64,000 nt of DNA from Leptodontidium sp. MPI-SDFR-AT-0119. Its lineage: Eukaryota > Ascomycota > Leotiomycetes > Helotiales > Leptodontidiaceae. The notes under the pieces were generated by a model, which was not told the origin of the DNA, searched no databases, and saw only the letters and a list, made by a program, of their open reading frames with translations. The first letter of the stretch is position 1. The number at the start of each line of letters is the position of its first letter. Positions 22,664-34,779 of the stretch are shown here, piece after piece. The DNA lies in assembly GCA_020726505.1 (NCBI GenBank), contig JAHLEZ010000003.1, positions 1,178,001 through 1,242,000 on the forward strand, read 5' to 3'. The translations under genes were made by a program, and so were the position numbers.

Positions 22664-23535
22664 GTTGACGATTGTTCGTACGTCTACAGTTGGGGGTTGA
22701 TGGTGATTTATTCGAGAAACGGTACGGATCGAGGCAGCACAGCGGACGTGCTGTAATAAAGTGTTCCTTTATCACGATGTTGAGGTTGGGAAGGAGTTGG
22801 TGTCTCTTTGTCCCGGAAGTGATCGATGCCAAGACATGAGGAGCCGAGTCATGTCAGCCTAGGAACACCCCGTGCCACAAATAGGTCTACAGGCGGCTTC
22901 GCGAGGCACTTTCAGGCTTAGAAAATACAAAGTAGGCGAGTTCACGCTTAAATATATTAACGAACGCTTAATCGTTTTGCTTTATTATTGAAATGCACGA
23001 TAAAGAAGAAGTATATCTATCTTTCTATTAACTAGATTTTTGAATTGTTATTTTGCGTAAGAATTATTATTTTTCATTTGGCTGTGAAATGCCCTGTAGC
23101 GCACAGACCCGTGCCTCCAGGCTCGTAAGGTTGTGATACGAAGCTGTGGATGGAGGCACTAATTGCTACCTGGGGAAGCGGGGATGCTAGCTACATTATT
23201 GACATCGCAATATTTGTTATTGTATTCATTGGTACCAAGTTCCCAAGTATCTAGGTAATCACCACTCTGAAAATAAATACAAATGTACCGAGATCAATAC
23301 GAGAACTCGTCTCTGGTGGCAAGCAAATCCAGGCGTACGACTCGACAGCGCCGTCGGCTGGCAACACTCAGTCGATTTATGAACGCCTCGGAGTTTCATC
23401 GTAGAAAATGATTAATTGATTGCCAAAGGCCTATCCAAGCTGCGCCTTTCCCACATATACATTTTGAACCAACGCTCAACAGACGCAGAATATACAGAAG
23501 CGGTATCTCAAAGAAAAGCCCAACAAGTGCCATCA
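22664..23535. other. intergenic with an AT-rich patch
   Basis: Promoter of the SLC35-like gene at its left side. Positions 22920-23080 are markedly AT-rich compared with the neighbours. No open frame or repeat family recognised. Confidence 0.5.
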
Positions 23536-25125
23536 CTACTTGGCGGTATGAGACGCACCCTCGCCTATCGAACTCTCCGCCTGAGCAACCTCGGCAGTCT
23601 TTTGATTTCTCTTGAAAAGTCCTCCCTTCTCTTCCTTCTCCTTCTTCTCCTTGGGTTTCTCAGCCTTGATGTTATTGTAATGAGTGATTCCCAACTCTCT
23701 GTCGCGTTTCAAGCGCTCCTGGTCCGCCTCGGAAACGGGGACACCTTCAATGGCTTTCACATGCTTCCCTTCGATGAAGCTCATGATTCCACCACAAGCA
23801 GCCACGATACATGCAAGTGCAACGAAAAGACCAGTGCTCCAGGAAGGACGATCATATCGGTTCAGGCCCCACATGAAACCCGAGAGAACAGCTTGGAGGA
23901 AGGTATTCCACACCATGGTCCAGATAACAAAGTCCAGCTTCCAGATGGCGGTAGGTGGTGCTCGGATACCAGTAAGAGGAGCATCCGGGACCTTGGAAAT
24001 CGGGAACGGGATGCTGCTCTCTGGAGTATTGGGGAGCTCAGCATCAATTCCTCCTGGTCCAAGGGTGATTGGGAGATCCTGTGAGCCAGCAAGTCTGAAC
24101 CAGCCTCGATTGATACCAGCCAGTCTGCGGAGACCAATTTCTTTCTTCTGAATGCGGTATTGCATCAAGTAATAGAGATCACGGAATCTCCATGGAATGG
24201 TTCCAAAACCAGTCACGCAGAAAAGAGCGTTCAGAATCTGTGAGTCGATTTCGATCCAGATACGGCGAGGGGAGTTGATGTCATTGCACGTCGGGTGGCA
24301 CATCGCTGGCGAGGCATTGCATAGAAGCAAGAACAACATTCCACCCCATGCAACAATGTTGAGTCCATATATGACAACGAGGAAGCCAATTGGGGTAATG
24401 AAGAAGCCCCATGATGCCTTCAGGAAGATAACAGTGGACTCGGTCCACTTATGCTTTGGAGGAAATTCGTACCCATTATCGAATGGCGTGGTTCTGTATT
24501 CGGCTGCTTCGTTCGATGGGACATCTTTCTTGATACTTGTGTCATTGCTCCCTCGCTGTTCCAAGCCCTTGTTCCCCACCGGTTTCTCTGTCCCATTTGA
24601 CATCGAAGTGCTCTGGATTGGAGCTCCGGTCTGATTCTCTGACTCGTCTGCTGCCTCTGGTACAGTCTGTGGAATCACGTCTTGCCCAGATGCTTCTCGA
24701 GGGCTCCCTGGATTGTTCGAGCTGATCCTTCGTGTAAGACTCTCTCCAGTCTGCGAACTGCCTCGTCTGGTAAGACTTTCGCGTCTCTGCTTTTCAACAA
24801 TCTGCCCTTCTCCTGACCAACCCTCACTACCGTAACTGCCTCTTCGAATCTCAGATAGAGTTGGAATAGATGAAGCAATTTGTCCGCTTGCGATCATAAA
24901 ACCAGTGGGCGGACTCGATTCCTGGAAGGTCTTAGAGGCGCTTCGTAGACGGCCTTGGAGCGTTGATGTCGTGGATTCCTGTCGATTACGGCTCTGTTCA
25001 GTGCCAGCGCTTTGTTGACGTGGGGTCTGTGTTGTTGTTGTTGGAGAAGGAGGATTGCTCAAGTCAGGAAACGGTTCTGGAGTATCGTTCTGCACTGGCG
25101 CAGGAGGATTTGTTGGAGAAGTCAT
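23536..25125 (-). CDS. uncharacterised fungal membrane protein (DUF2985-like)
   Basis: Single exon, 529 residues. The first 215 residues are disordered, rich in Ser, Thr, Pro and Gln. Four hydrophobic segments follow: two around residues 230-275 (GFFITPIGFLVVIYGLNIVA and MLFLLLCNASPA) and two around 400-450 (VIWTMVWNTFLQAVLSGFMW and GLFVALACIVAACGGIMSFI). Between them is the conserved block PRRIWIEIDSQILNALFCV then GFGTIPWRFRDLYYLM, which I recall as the fungal domain of unknown function DUF2985. The C-terminus is charged (KEKKEKEEKGG). A role at a membrane is clear, function is not known. The start is the first ATG of the frame after a stop-rich leader. Confidence 0.75.
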   Translation of the reverse strand: MTSPTNPPAPVQNDTPEPFPDLSNPPSPTTTTQTPRQQSAGTEQSRNRQESTTSTLQGRLRSASKTFQESSPPTGFMIASGQIASSIPTLSEIRRGSYGSEGWSGEGQIVEKQRRESLTRRGSSQTGESLTRRISSNNPGSPREASGQDVIPQTVPEAADESENQTGAPIQSTSMSNGTEKPVGNKGLEQRGSNDTSIKKDVPSNEAAEYRTTPFDNGYEFPPKHKWTESTVIFLKASWGFFITPIGFLVVIYGLNIVAWGGMLFLLLCNASPAMCHPTCNDINSPRRIWIEIDSQILNALFCVTGFGTIPWRFRDLYYLMQYRIQKKEIGLRRLAGINRGWFRLAGSQDLPITLGPGGIDAELPNTPESSIPFPISKVPDAPLTGIRAPPTAIWKLDFVIWTMVWNTFLQAVLSGFMWGLNRYDRPSWSTGLFVALACIVAACGGIMSFIEGKHVKAIEGVPVSEADQERLKRDRELGITHYNNIKAEKPKEKKEKEEKGGLFKRNQKTAEVAQAESSIGEGASHTAK

Positions 25126-25955
25126 CTTGTTCTTGTTGAGAGTGTCGCTTGAATTCCGGCTGGGCTGGGTTGGCTCGCTGGTCTGGGCTTGAAGGGGGGG
25201 CGAATGTGTCGTGGACTGCCGAATTGGGTTGTTTAAGATTTGTTGCCAAGTAATTAAATTCGAAGCATCGTTACGTCAGGATTCAGGATTGCCGCGAGGA
25301 ATCGAATGGCGAAAGAAAATGACGATGGAACGGGAGGAAGAATGGAAATTATGATTATCCGTCAGGAGGTGTGGCAGATGTGGATGTGGACGGCGCAGGC
25401 GTTATTTATCTTTGCTTCTCGGCCTTCTCCAGAGTCCAAAGTCGAGTCGACGAACTAGAGGCGCTGAGTGGACCAGGGTCTCTCTGGCTCTGCCACTAAA
25501 CGCTGGACTGCCCCGCTGGGCTGGGGAACCGGGACTTATTGATGCCGATAGGGCCTGGCCACTTGACTTCACATGGAGATGGAGAGATGTCGAAGAGAAG
25601 CTCACAACTGGAAGAATTATACCGGAGTCTTGATGTTTCTGAAGTGGTTGTTTCTTCGGACATATTCTCTAAGAATCTATTGTGAACATTGTTGAGAAAA
25701 ATTCAATTGCTTCTGCTGTTGAAATTGTGATTTCATTAGACTTCCGTTTAGACTTTGTTAGTGTTGAAATCTCACCTCCTCGGCTCTTCATGCGAGTACG
25801 ACTGTAATCCGATTCCAAAAAACATATACGAAGAAATACGGATGTACGAAGCCCAGAAACACAACACCTCATAACGGGACTGACTGGCAAGTCCATCGCA
25901 ACACTACACAATCATACATCAACAACAAGCCACTACTATACCAAGAAAAGAGAAA
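25126..25955. promoter_or_regulatory. divergent promoter between membrane protein and SEN15
   Basis: 830 bases between divergent starts. No specific binding site can be argued. An A-rich, pyrimidine-poor leader (25900-25955) precedes the SEN15 ATG in the context AAAATGGC. Confidence 0.35.
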
Positions 25956-26540
25956 ATGGCACCCTCAGCAACGACAGATCTCCCACCCTCATCCGCCCTA
26001 CAAGAAATTCTCCAATCCTCAAAATCAACCCTCACATCCTCCCCTCACCCCGCGCATCTCCATAACCTAGCTACCCAAGTAGCCCACGACCTACAATTCC
26101 AGCACGACTGGAGCGCTATATCAATCCACACCCACTCGCCACTCACGAATGACCCCCTCTCCCGTCCAGTCATCTCAGGATTACCGCCTAAGAGAGCCTA
26201 CACGCATCCCGATGAGCAAGTCGAGATCCTAAAGGCGGAACACAAGACTGGGGAGCGTATTGAGCAGAGGCCGGAGAGGGAATGGGTTCTGCCTACGCAT
26301 TTGCAGGAGAAGATGAGCTTGGCGAAATTCGCAGCTGTGTTTGATGCGTTAGGGACGGTGCCGCCTGGAGGAGGGGAGGAGGAGGAGGGTGAGGGAGATG
26401 CGGAGGGTGAGAAGACGGTGGGATGGCAGTGGCAGGGAATTCATAGGCAGAAGAGGATTCTGCTGGCTACGCTGCATGATGATAGTACGGTTGTGTACTA
26501 TATCATGCATGATGGAATTGTCAAGCCGAGACAGAATTGA
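25956..26540 (+). CDS. SEN15: tRNA-splicing endonuclease subunit Sen15
   Basis: Structural subunit of the four-protein endonuclease (Sen2, Sen34, Sen54, Sen15) that cuts introns out of pre-tRNA. Single exon, 194 residues. The N-terminal half contains NLATQVAHDLQFQHDW and PVISGLPPKRAYTHPDEQVE; the end, KRILLATLHDDSTVVYYIMHD followed by GIVKPRQN, is the conserved beta-sheet tail by which Sen15 joins its partner. An acidic Gly/Glu insert (about residues 137-152) sits between them. It is not catalytic, so no active-site residues are expected. Its neighbours are unrelated. Confidence 0.9.
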   Translation: MAPSATTDLPPSSALQEILQSSKSTLTSSPHPAHLHNLATQVAHDLQFQHDWSAISIHTHSPLTNDPLSRPVISGLPPKRAYTHPDEQVEILKAEHKTGERIEQRPEREWVLPTHLQEKMSLAKFAAVFDALGTVPPGGGEEEEGEGDAEGEKTVGWQWQGIHRQKRILLATLHDDSTVVYYIMHDGIVKPRQN

Positions 26541-28225
26541 AGGAATAGAGTCTGGGAAATGATATGCAACTGAGCGATAGAAATCCTGTCGAGGATGGCG
26601 AAGCTTACAAAAGCTTGAGATGAAGGTATTACTCTCCAGACGAGAAGTTTTACCGGTTAGTAGCCATTTCCTCTCCTCAAATAAAAGCTGTGTGTTGACA
26701 AAGGCAGGTTTTACTTCCAAGTAAGATTTTATGGCCAATAATTCGAAGGGGAGAAGCAAATACCCAATAACTTCAAGCCCACTCACCGGCCTGAACGGTA
26801 TATAAGATTGCCAGAAAGCTCATACAAAAAAGCAATGGCAGAGAACTTGCCTCGCCAGAAAGCTTCCAATGGGAATACCACCATGTGGTCACAGAATGGC
26901 AAAAGAATTACTTCAATATATCTTGACTACTGCTTAGTAAAGTCCACACACAATATTTTCATTCCTGGAGTAACAATCAGATATACAGCTCTTTGTATTG
27001 AAGTAACACCGGCATATGATTTATATCCTTTCTTTTCCTTCTCAACCTTCCGAATCGTAAACAAGAACTTCGTTTGTGGATTTGCAGTGCATCGCGGACA
27101 CTGGGAGGGTTCTGAACTTTGAAGATTTCTATGATGCTTAACATACTCAATGCATTGAGAAGCCTCTCAAGCGTTGAAAAATTATCTGAACATAAGGTAC
27201 TGCCTTACAAAATTAGAATTGTAAATACACTCGTCTTTCGGACATCAAATCTTTGTTATATCAAGAAGGGGCTTGGGACTTTCAGTACATTCAACACATC
27301 TGTCCTTCATTATTTCACAGTAATCTCGAAAAAATCCGATTTCCCATTACAACTATGCAGACTCCTGTTTCATATATGATCTAGAATTCATACACATTAC
27401 AATGGTAGTATTGTTTAATTTAGAGCGGATCACACACAAGTTGGTAAAAATGGAGAATCGCGGGGTCGCGAAGTTACCCCGCTATTTTGATATCCTAGGA
27501 AACGGGTCTTGGAACAATAGGATATTGATCCTGACGAACTTCAAGTAGAAATAGAAAGGTGCAATTTCTTTCCTTCTGTCATGTCTAATATTTATTTTCA
27601 AACCATTCGATTCTTCGCTCATGGGCGAGGGATCAAGCTGGGCTTTTGGCGAGGTCAGCTACCAAGACTCAAGAGCGTCCATCATGCGATCCCCCCTTCC
27701 ACCCTCTCTTGTCACTTCAAAAGCACTCAACATCTCCTATCCTTACATCAAGGGAAAATATTCCATGGTAGAAAATGTAGGGTTTTAGAGAGAGATCAGT
27801 TTGTATTTGCTAAGCCTGCCTGCCATACTGTGCTGTGCCCAGATCTCCATGCATCAAGCTATCCACCCATCCAACCAAAGGAAACCCCCCTCCCACAAGT
27901 AACAAATCCCATATCCTAGTACCCCCATCCCAAACCAAGCAGTCCAAAGCAAGAAAGAATTCATAGGGAGCGAACACCTTGATCACCTGCGTACCCATCC
28001 ATCCAGTCCAGTGCAGTCCAGCCCATACTGACAAGTCCAGAGTACTGACCGAGCACAACCATTGAAAAACGCCCACCTGAATGCAAACTCCTCTGCTTCC
28101 ACACCTCCTTCTCCCAGCCCTCCTCCATCTCCCGTCGCAAAGAACCCGCAGCCAATACCAACGGCCCGGGGAAAATCAGACCAGAGCAGAGCAAAGCAGA
28201 GAAGAGAAGAGTAAAAGCTACTCCC
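26541..28225. other. intergenic, largely AT-rich
   Basis: 1.7 kb without a recognised gene. Positions 26900-27600 are AT-rich with only short frames. The right part (27900-28225) should contain the 3' untranslated region of the Yippee gene on the minus strand. Confidence 0.5.
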
Positions 28226-28655
28226 CTACGTAACATTACAAAGCAACTCCGCCTCCAGAATGTACTTCCCCTCCTTATACTTCTCGCTCGCCTCATAGGC
28301 CTTATCGTACTTCCAGCCGACCGTCTCGTTGCACTGTCTGCACGCTATATCCCGCACGATGTGCTTGCCGGTCGTCATGTTGCGCTCCGAGGCGTCGCCT
28401 GCTACGACGTTGACGACGTTGTTGAAGAGGTAGGCTTTACCGTGTTGGCCGCGGAAGTTCTGGGGCGGGAAGGTGTATTAGCTGAGAGGTTTTTGGGTTG
28501 GGTGGAGTGGTTTTCGAGTTGGAGCTGGGTTGGAGGGAGGGGGAAGGATGTCATACCCGACTAATGATATCCTCATGGTTAGACAGATGTGCTTTGCAGT
28601 TCTTGCAGCCGTAGATCTTGTGGCTATTCAGGTAGACGTTGTATGAGAGACCCAT
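28226..28655 (-). CDS. Yippee-like zinc-binding protein
   Basis: Small conserved eukaryotic protein of the Yippee/Mis18 fold. Exons are 28655-28557 and 28459-28226, with a 97-base intron, giving 110 residues. The start MGLSYNVYLNSHKIYGC leads into the first CxxC (C17, C20); the second CxxC is C73 and C76 in IACRQCNETVGW. The pair binds one zinc. Also visible are GQHGKAYLF and the tail KYKEGKYILE, both strongly conserved in the family. In other eukaryotes such proteins are nuclear and linked to the CTLH/GID ubiquitin ligase; the role here is unproved. No open frame of the usual length covers it because of the intron. Confidence 0.9.
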
Positions 28656-30219
28656 CTTTCCTTTACTTTTCCTTCTTCCTCCTTGTCACAATCTGATGTC
28701 ACTTCCGAGTTGTCTTCTGAATGTCCTGTCCTGTCCTGCCTTGTCCAATTCTCCAATATTGCCTCTTGTTCGATTGATCTTTTCAGTCTGGCTTGTGCTG
28801 GCTTGTGCTGGCTTCTGTTGTAAGTGCGAACTAGATATCCTCGTAGATCCCTCCAAAGCGTTTCGAAGTTTGTAGGTAGGTTATCAGTGAGCGAATGCTG
28901 AGTAAATCAACTCGTGTTGTTCGGAAGTGACGTGCAGCTAGGCACCGACGACAAGAAGTCTCGTTTGATCGGTGTTTGCTGAGGTGTTCCTAGGAATGTA
29001 GGTAGGGAGAAAGAGGTGGAGGCTAGGTAAGAGAGTAAGCAGAGCAGGATAGACAAGCAGGTGAGCTGTCCACGCACAGTACTGGAGGCAGGGTTGGTCT
29101 TGAGGTGCAGCTCGAAGGTTGGCGGCGAGGTCATGCGCGATAACAGACAATAACCGGGAATGGGGCAGCCGATAAGAGAGGGGCAATTTTTGGCGTTCCA
29201 TTTTGGACCGAACATGTCAATGACTTTGTAACACCCACCTACTTCCATTGATGAATAAGACTTTATTTGAAAGTGGTAAAGTAAAATATGTGAGGTTATT
29301 CACTTAAAGAGCAACACAAGAATACACTATGCATCTTTATTGTCATCTAACATCGTTACTTAGAAAGTCCCCTTTCTAAAGAGGTTGCTTTGCTCGCTCC
29401 AATCGTACCTATGAAAGCCCAACTAGCCACGACCAGTAGGAATTTAGCAGTTCAAGCAAGCAAGCAGCTTCCTGCCAAATCCCTCCCTTCTCATAGACTT
29501 TAAATCCACATCTCAAGCAGAACCTCATACGAGCTTTTTTCTTTCTAGCAAGGTATCCATCCAGTTTTAATATTACTTACCCCAGAACCCACACCACACT
29601 CACCTTCTTGCTCAGAAGCTGGAATATCCCGATCTCTCCCCACCTCCCAGTCGCTAGGTTGCAGATGTGGAGATGAAGGACCTGGCTCTCAGAGCCAAAA
29701 GTCAAAGTCAAAGTTTCTTCAACATATTCTTAACCTTTTCTGCATCGAACTATCACAAGGAGTCCAAGGTAGATTTACAAACTACGCAGGGGCTTGTACT
29801 AGAAAGAAGACTACAAAGTCAAGGACTGGAAGGGAGAACAGAATCCAGGAGGTAAAGACTGATCAGTAGCTGCGCAGCAAGCTGTGTCATTTTCGACCTG
29901 CCCATACCAGAGCTGATCTACTCTTCCTTACTTCTTTCCCCGGCCCTTCCTTGCCCGGCCTAGTCTACCTAAAATCCCTATCATGTACAAAGAAAGTGTG
30001 TCTGTGTTGTGCTGCGTTTGTTTTTTCATCCCTCCCTCATACCTAAAAGGGGGCAGATGCCTTGGAGCAATGAAGCTACCAGAAATGCATGCCAAAGAAA
30101 GTTGAAAGATCTATCCCATCCCATCCCATCACATCTCATCCCATAAAATCCGTACTGTCTATCTCTATCCACAAATCTTCAGAGCGTCGGATAAATGTTG
30201 TGTTGGGTATTAGAGATCT
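28656..30219. other. intergenic, no gene recognised
   Basis: About 1.56 kb between the Yippee start and the stop of the ferric reductase. The left side is the Yippee promoter. A short repeated ATCCC/ATCAC run lies at 30115-30142. Open frames here are short and unconvincing. Confidence 0.5.
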
Positions 30220-32168
30220 CTACCACGAGAAAGCCTCCTCCACGAAATCAATGTTGCTCACATGCTGTCTAGCTCTAACCGCACTCCTCACATCATCACT
30301 CAACGCACCAGATCCACAGACCGAGACACCCATGGCACCAACTTGGTTCTCGATCTCGAGATCCATCAGAGTCTCGATGTTGGGTCGGCCAGGGAACATC
30401 TGCACGGTTGCGGACGGGCTGTGGATCTCCTTGGTCGAGCGAGGGCGTGAGATGAAGAGCATGATGCGGAGGACGTCGCGGCGTTTATCCATCGCGAGGA
30501 TGGAGGTCATCCATGGTCGGATCCATTCGAGATGCTCGGGAGATTGGATGATCCAGACGAGGACAATCTTGCGCGCGGCGACGGACCCGTTGGCATAACC
30601 GGCTACTAGATTACGAACATGAGGTACTTGGTGGGTAATCCCAACTCCTCCTGCGAATAGCATTACTGTTCCATATGAAGTCATCTAAATGTCGTTAGTA
30701 TATATCTTTGAGCGGAAGACTAGGTGACTCACCATATGCTTTCCCCCATACGGTCCCTCTGTGAAACACTTGGTGTAGAACTTCCCATCCGGAGATCCTT
30801 CAGCCTTCTTGAACAACTTCTTGGTGAAGCCAGTTCTCTCACGAATAACATACGACATTGAAGTCTTCTTCATAGCCAAGATATCCTGTCGGTTCATCGC
30901 CAGCTTCTCACCCTCCAAGTTTTCAGCTTCCTCAGACCACGCAACCGAGAAAGGATGCGAGGTGAACAGTCCAATGGATGGCATGTATAGGTAGGCGTGT
31001 TGGCCAGCCTTGAAGGTCCATGGTCGGGGCATATCAACAGTGACACGGACGGCGTTTCCTGGAAGGGCTTCGACGAGGGCTTTGGATCCAGTTCCGTTTC
31101 TCCATACCAACTTCAAAAGTCGCATGCCACGTTCAGCTGCCCAGATAGCAACGACACCGTATAGAAGCTTGAGTTGGGGAACCTCTGCCAGCTTGAGATG
31201 GTACCACAGTCCAACTATGCTAAGAATAGCGAGGGCGATGTGGAGATACTTGAAGGTTTCGTAGAAGGCGTGTCGAAAGATGGAGCTGGCTTGGATCGAG
31301 ATTGCAACAAATGCAACAGTAGCCTAGATAGTTAGTAACTGGGCGTATTGAATCTAGTGAACAACATACGATAAATCCATAAGTGATGAAAGGGGTTCCA
31401 GTGATGGACGCCTGAACCGCGGACCAACCGCCTCTTGCAATCGTCGAAAGCATCCACGCTATAGCATGGGTGAGTGCCTCGAGAACCACGATACGCCCGA
31501 ACCATCTGTGCAATAAATTGAAGGTGTCGAAGGAAATGTTGAGCCAGTTGATGAGGATGTTATTTCGTCCAGCCATGATGAACAGAGGAATCTAGACGAG
31601 TCAATAACATTAACTCACGTGATAGTTGACAACTTACCATATTGACAACTGAGAGTATACCAGTACGATTTCTGAGTTGCTTCAGAGTATCGCCATAGGC
31701 AAGATCCCAGTTGATACTAACAACGCAAAAGGCGATGTTCGTACCAAAATATCCAATCAAAAACGCGAGTTGAAGACGAGTAGGGAGCGTTCCCATGTTG
31801 ACGGCCGATGACATTTGGAATTCCCTATTGTGCCTCTTGCTGAAGATTGGAGCATAGAGGAGATGCTTCTTGAAGCTGGCGAATCTCTCCGCGGGAGCGA
31901 CGAAGTATGACTGCGTCTCGTTGTTAAGAGATGTCAATTGGCGAACATATTTGACCAGCTCGGTGCTTAACCTCCACACAATCATAGCCACCACCAGAGA
32001 ACCGCAAATGATGAAGAGATAATTGTAGAAATCCTGGTTTAGGATATCTGCCTTGGCCGCTTCTTCCTTTGCTGCTACGGCCGCGGCTCCAGTTGTGGCT
32101 GGTGGTGCTGCTCCGGAAACCATGTTTGCCAGGGTCATCACGGCCAGAACCCGGATTGAGGACGACAT
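30220..32168 (-). CDS. FRE-type ferric/cupric-chelate reductase
   Basis: Plasma-membrane flavocytochrome that passes electrons from NADPH through FAD and two haems to extracellular Fe(III) or Cu(II) chelates. Exons are 32168-31638, 31591-31370, 31323-30733 and 30684-30220 with 46 to 48-base introns, giving 602 residues. An N-terminal signal-like stretch is followed by about seven membrane segments. Haem-ligand candidates are H205 and H219 (LLHRWFGRIV ... LTHAIAW) and H269 and H279 (FRHAFYETFKYLH). The FAD site is HPFSVAW; the NADPH site reads GGVGITHQVP, a variant I associate with one fungal FRE branch. The C-terminus (VSVCGSGALSDDVR) is the usual end of the nucleotide domain. Iron regulation is likely but no GATA element is argued here. 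Confidence 0.9.
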
Positions 32169-32692
32169 GTTGTCGTTTTGTTTGGGGGCGTGAGATGCGA
32201 GGAAGGAAAATAAAAATAAAAAGATCCTTTTTTAGAATAGAAGTCGAGCTCTACGGTGACGTGAATACGAGTGTTGGTGGGGAGGGTCCAAGATCCAAGA
32301 GCGGGTAGCGTTGAAGATCACAATATCTTTTGTGATTTGGAGATCGAGGGATATTCCAGCCTCAGGTGGTAGGTTTAGCAAGTAAAGAAGGTGGTGAATA
32401 ATTCTGCGACGTGTCCAGCAGTAAACAGAATAAAGATCCGAACAAAGAGGCACAAGAATTTGAGGGTGGGCGGGGGTGGTTGGTTTAAAGATCGTGGAAC
32501 CCAGTCGAGGGGTGTTTTGTCGTTTGCGAGAAGCGGTCGTCTAGACTCCGGGAAAGGATTGGATTTGAAGGGCAGACAGAACACTCGATATGGGACTGTC
32601 GTCGAGTGGTCCTGGATGAGTATTGCCGTTCGAGGCAGAGTAGAAGTCGGAGAAAGAGGATCGTGCAAGCACGAGGGAGAAAGGAAGTAAAA

Positions 32693-32722
32693 GGGAGGGA
32701 GGGAGGGAGGGAGGGAGGGAGG
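32693..32722. repeat. (GGGA)n microsatellite
   Basis: Seven perfect GGGA units. The purine-only strand has the spacing needed for a G-quadruplex. It lies about 530 bases upstream of the ferric reductase start. Confidence 0.9.
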
Positions 32723-32903
32723 CCCTTAGATGAAGCAAACGAGAATGAATCTAAAGAAAACAAAGGGAGGGAGGTGAAGTGGTTGGTTGGTTAGGTAAGA
32801 AGGTGAGGGGAGGGGAGAGGGAGAGGAGGGGAGGGAAGGGAAGGGAAGGGGCAAATAATAAAAGAACCTGAATGGAAAGGGAAGGGAGGGGTGGGTGAGT
32901 GGG

Positions 32904-32928
32904 TGGTTGGTTGGTTGGTTGGTTGGTG
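32904..32928. repeat. (GGTT)n microsatellite
   Basis: Six GGTT units, part of the same run of simple sequence upstream of the ferric reductase. Confidence 0.9.
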
Positions 32929-33316
32929 GAACGGGACGAGAACTCGTCAAGATCTGCCGTTGGTACTGTAAAGTAGCTTATCAGAATGCCCGAGTCTACA
33001 GTACTGTACTCAACAACCCGGGTTGAGGAGAGGAGGTGGAGTGGAGGTGGAGGTGGATAAGACAGGACAGGACAGGGTAGACGGAATGGAACCTTGACAT
33101 GCATACATGCAGGAGTGGAGTGGGTGGAAGACTCCTTTCTGTTTATATCTCGGCTGATGCTATGCTGTTTGTTGGTCTTCCTGGGGAGCAGGTACGGAAG
33201 TACCGTACCATCCATGTACATGTAGAAGTATGGTATGGTACGCGAGGCCCTATTGCAAAGACCAAACGTCTGAAAGGGTACGTACATACTGGATGGAGCC
33301 TTTCCCAGTCAAGTAA

Positions 33317-33317
33317 G

Positions 33318-33350
<33 letters not shown>
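33317..33350. repeat. (GT)n microsatellite
   Basis: About 14 uninterrupted GT units after a short imperfect start, able to adopt Z-DNA. Confidence 0.9.
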
Positions 33351-34506
33351 CTCTCCAAGCCACACACAGTACGGCATCGTCAATTCGAATGAAAGCCAGT
33401 CATCGATAGGACAGGACAGGCTCCCGGCGCAGGTACAGTACGGAAGTACAGTACGGTACTGCACTGCGGGGTTCGAGATGAGATGCCCAGCACCGCCTAG
33501 CAGGGCTTACGAAGTTAAGGCAATGCCCAAGTGGGTTCAGATTGTTTCACCAGCTCGCATCCCTGTGCCGCTCAGGGAGTAACCCCTGAGACTGACGAAA
33601 ATGAGGACCCCGCTAGACATGTCGGCGCAAGCCGGATCAGCGAATCATGCGCTGATTGATGATCGAGCCTTCCTTCCTTCTCCTTGCGCCCACACCAAGG
33701 CCGGCCACAGCAGACCAGCGTCATCATCCTGCGACAGTTATTGGGCAATGGGGGAAGAAGATCGGGAGATGTATTTATTCGTAGGTGTAGGTTTGTGTAG
33801 GTTTTGTGTTTGAGTCTACTTCCAGTCTTTTAGCCGTGATCTTCCTCTATCTTTGCCATTATTATCATGGAATGGTCTAGACACTTCAGATACTCTAGAC
33901 AGTTTCACTAAGTGCTTGTCTTCTTATCTCTCAACACTCCTCACTACCAAGTACCAACTAACCAAACCTCCTCAATCCTTCTTCCCCATACAAACCTCAA
34001 GAGAGATTTTATCATTTCCCATGGTAGTACTATTTCAGGGTTTCAGATCCTCAACGATCTTTCCGACGGGGAAGAGCCTGCATGCTTATAATTACCCGTC
34101 CACCCCCCACCCCCCTGCCATAAATATAACCCATGCCTTTCCCTACCAACAGGCCAAACTTCGGTACCGTACCGCATCATCTCTCAGCCTTCTGAGTCAT
34201 CGATGGTCACGATGTGTTCATGCCACGAGGAGCATCAAACAGTATGAGATGCACGTACGCAAGCACTCGCATCATCACGCATCATTACACATCAGTTCGT
34301 TCATCGATAAGCGCTTGGTCCTCTACAGTGCAATAGATCAGATAACTCTCTCACACACGACACGTCTATTTACAGAACCGACAAGTCTTACCGAGCCCTT
34401 AGCCCTTTGCTCCGAGTACAGTACATCGTACCGTCTCCAAACAACATTTGATATCTCCTGTCAAGCATCACCTCCTCCCCACCTCACGAAACATCCAACA
34501 TCTAAC

Positions 34507-34540
34507 AATCAATCAAATCAAATCAAATCAAATCAATCAA
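34507..34540. repeat. (AATCA)n tandem repeat
   Basis: Imperfect AATC/AATCA units immediately before a possible small open frame at 34564. May be part of its leader. Confidence 0.8.
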
Positions 34541-34563
34541 TTTTCTCGAGTGAGTAAAGACCA

Positions 34564-34779
34564 ATGGCACCCAACCCAGCCCAGCCCCAATCTAAAATAA
34601 ACATCAATCTATCCGAATCCACCCCTCCGGTCCGCTACCCACACCATCATCCAAGCGAGCGCCAATCCCTTCCCCCCTCCAACCTCAACCTCCGCCTTCT
34701 CTACTCCGTAATCTCGCGGGAGACGGAGACCTGCCAAACAATTTATCTGCCGGGGCATGTGGAGCTGCTCGTGTTGTGA
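34564..34779 (+). CDS. possible small protein, unrecognised
   Basis: A 71-codon open frame starting MAPNPAQPQSKININLSEST with a good start context (CCAATGGC) after a pyrimidine-rich stretch that resembles a fungal leader. It is polar and proline-rich, has no signal peptide or membrane segment, and matches no family I know. It could be the first exon of a longer gene or simply chance. Weak support. Confidence 0.2.
   Translation: MAPNPAQPQSKININLSESTPPVRYPHHHPSERQSLPPSNLNLRLLYSVISRETETCQTIYLPGHVELLVL

Noticed and set aside
30640..30660. GGVGITHQVP instead of the usual GGxGxTP in the ferric reductase
   Set aside because: I recall the THQVP form from a whole branch of fungal FRE proteins, so it is a family variant and not a damaged site.
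33481..33550. Possible 5S rRNA-like or structured RNA stretch
   Set aside because: No conserved 5S internal control sequence and no closing stem of the expected length.
33853..34557. 234-codon open frame
   Set aside because: Ser/Thr-rich, lies in pyrimidine-rich intergenic DNA with GTACAGTAC and AATCA repeats, no recognisable domain and poor start context.
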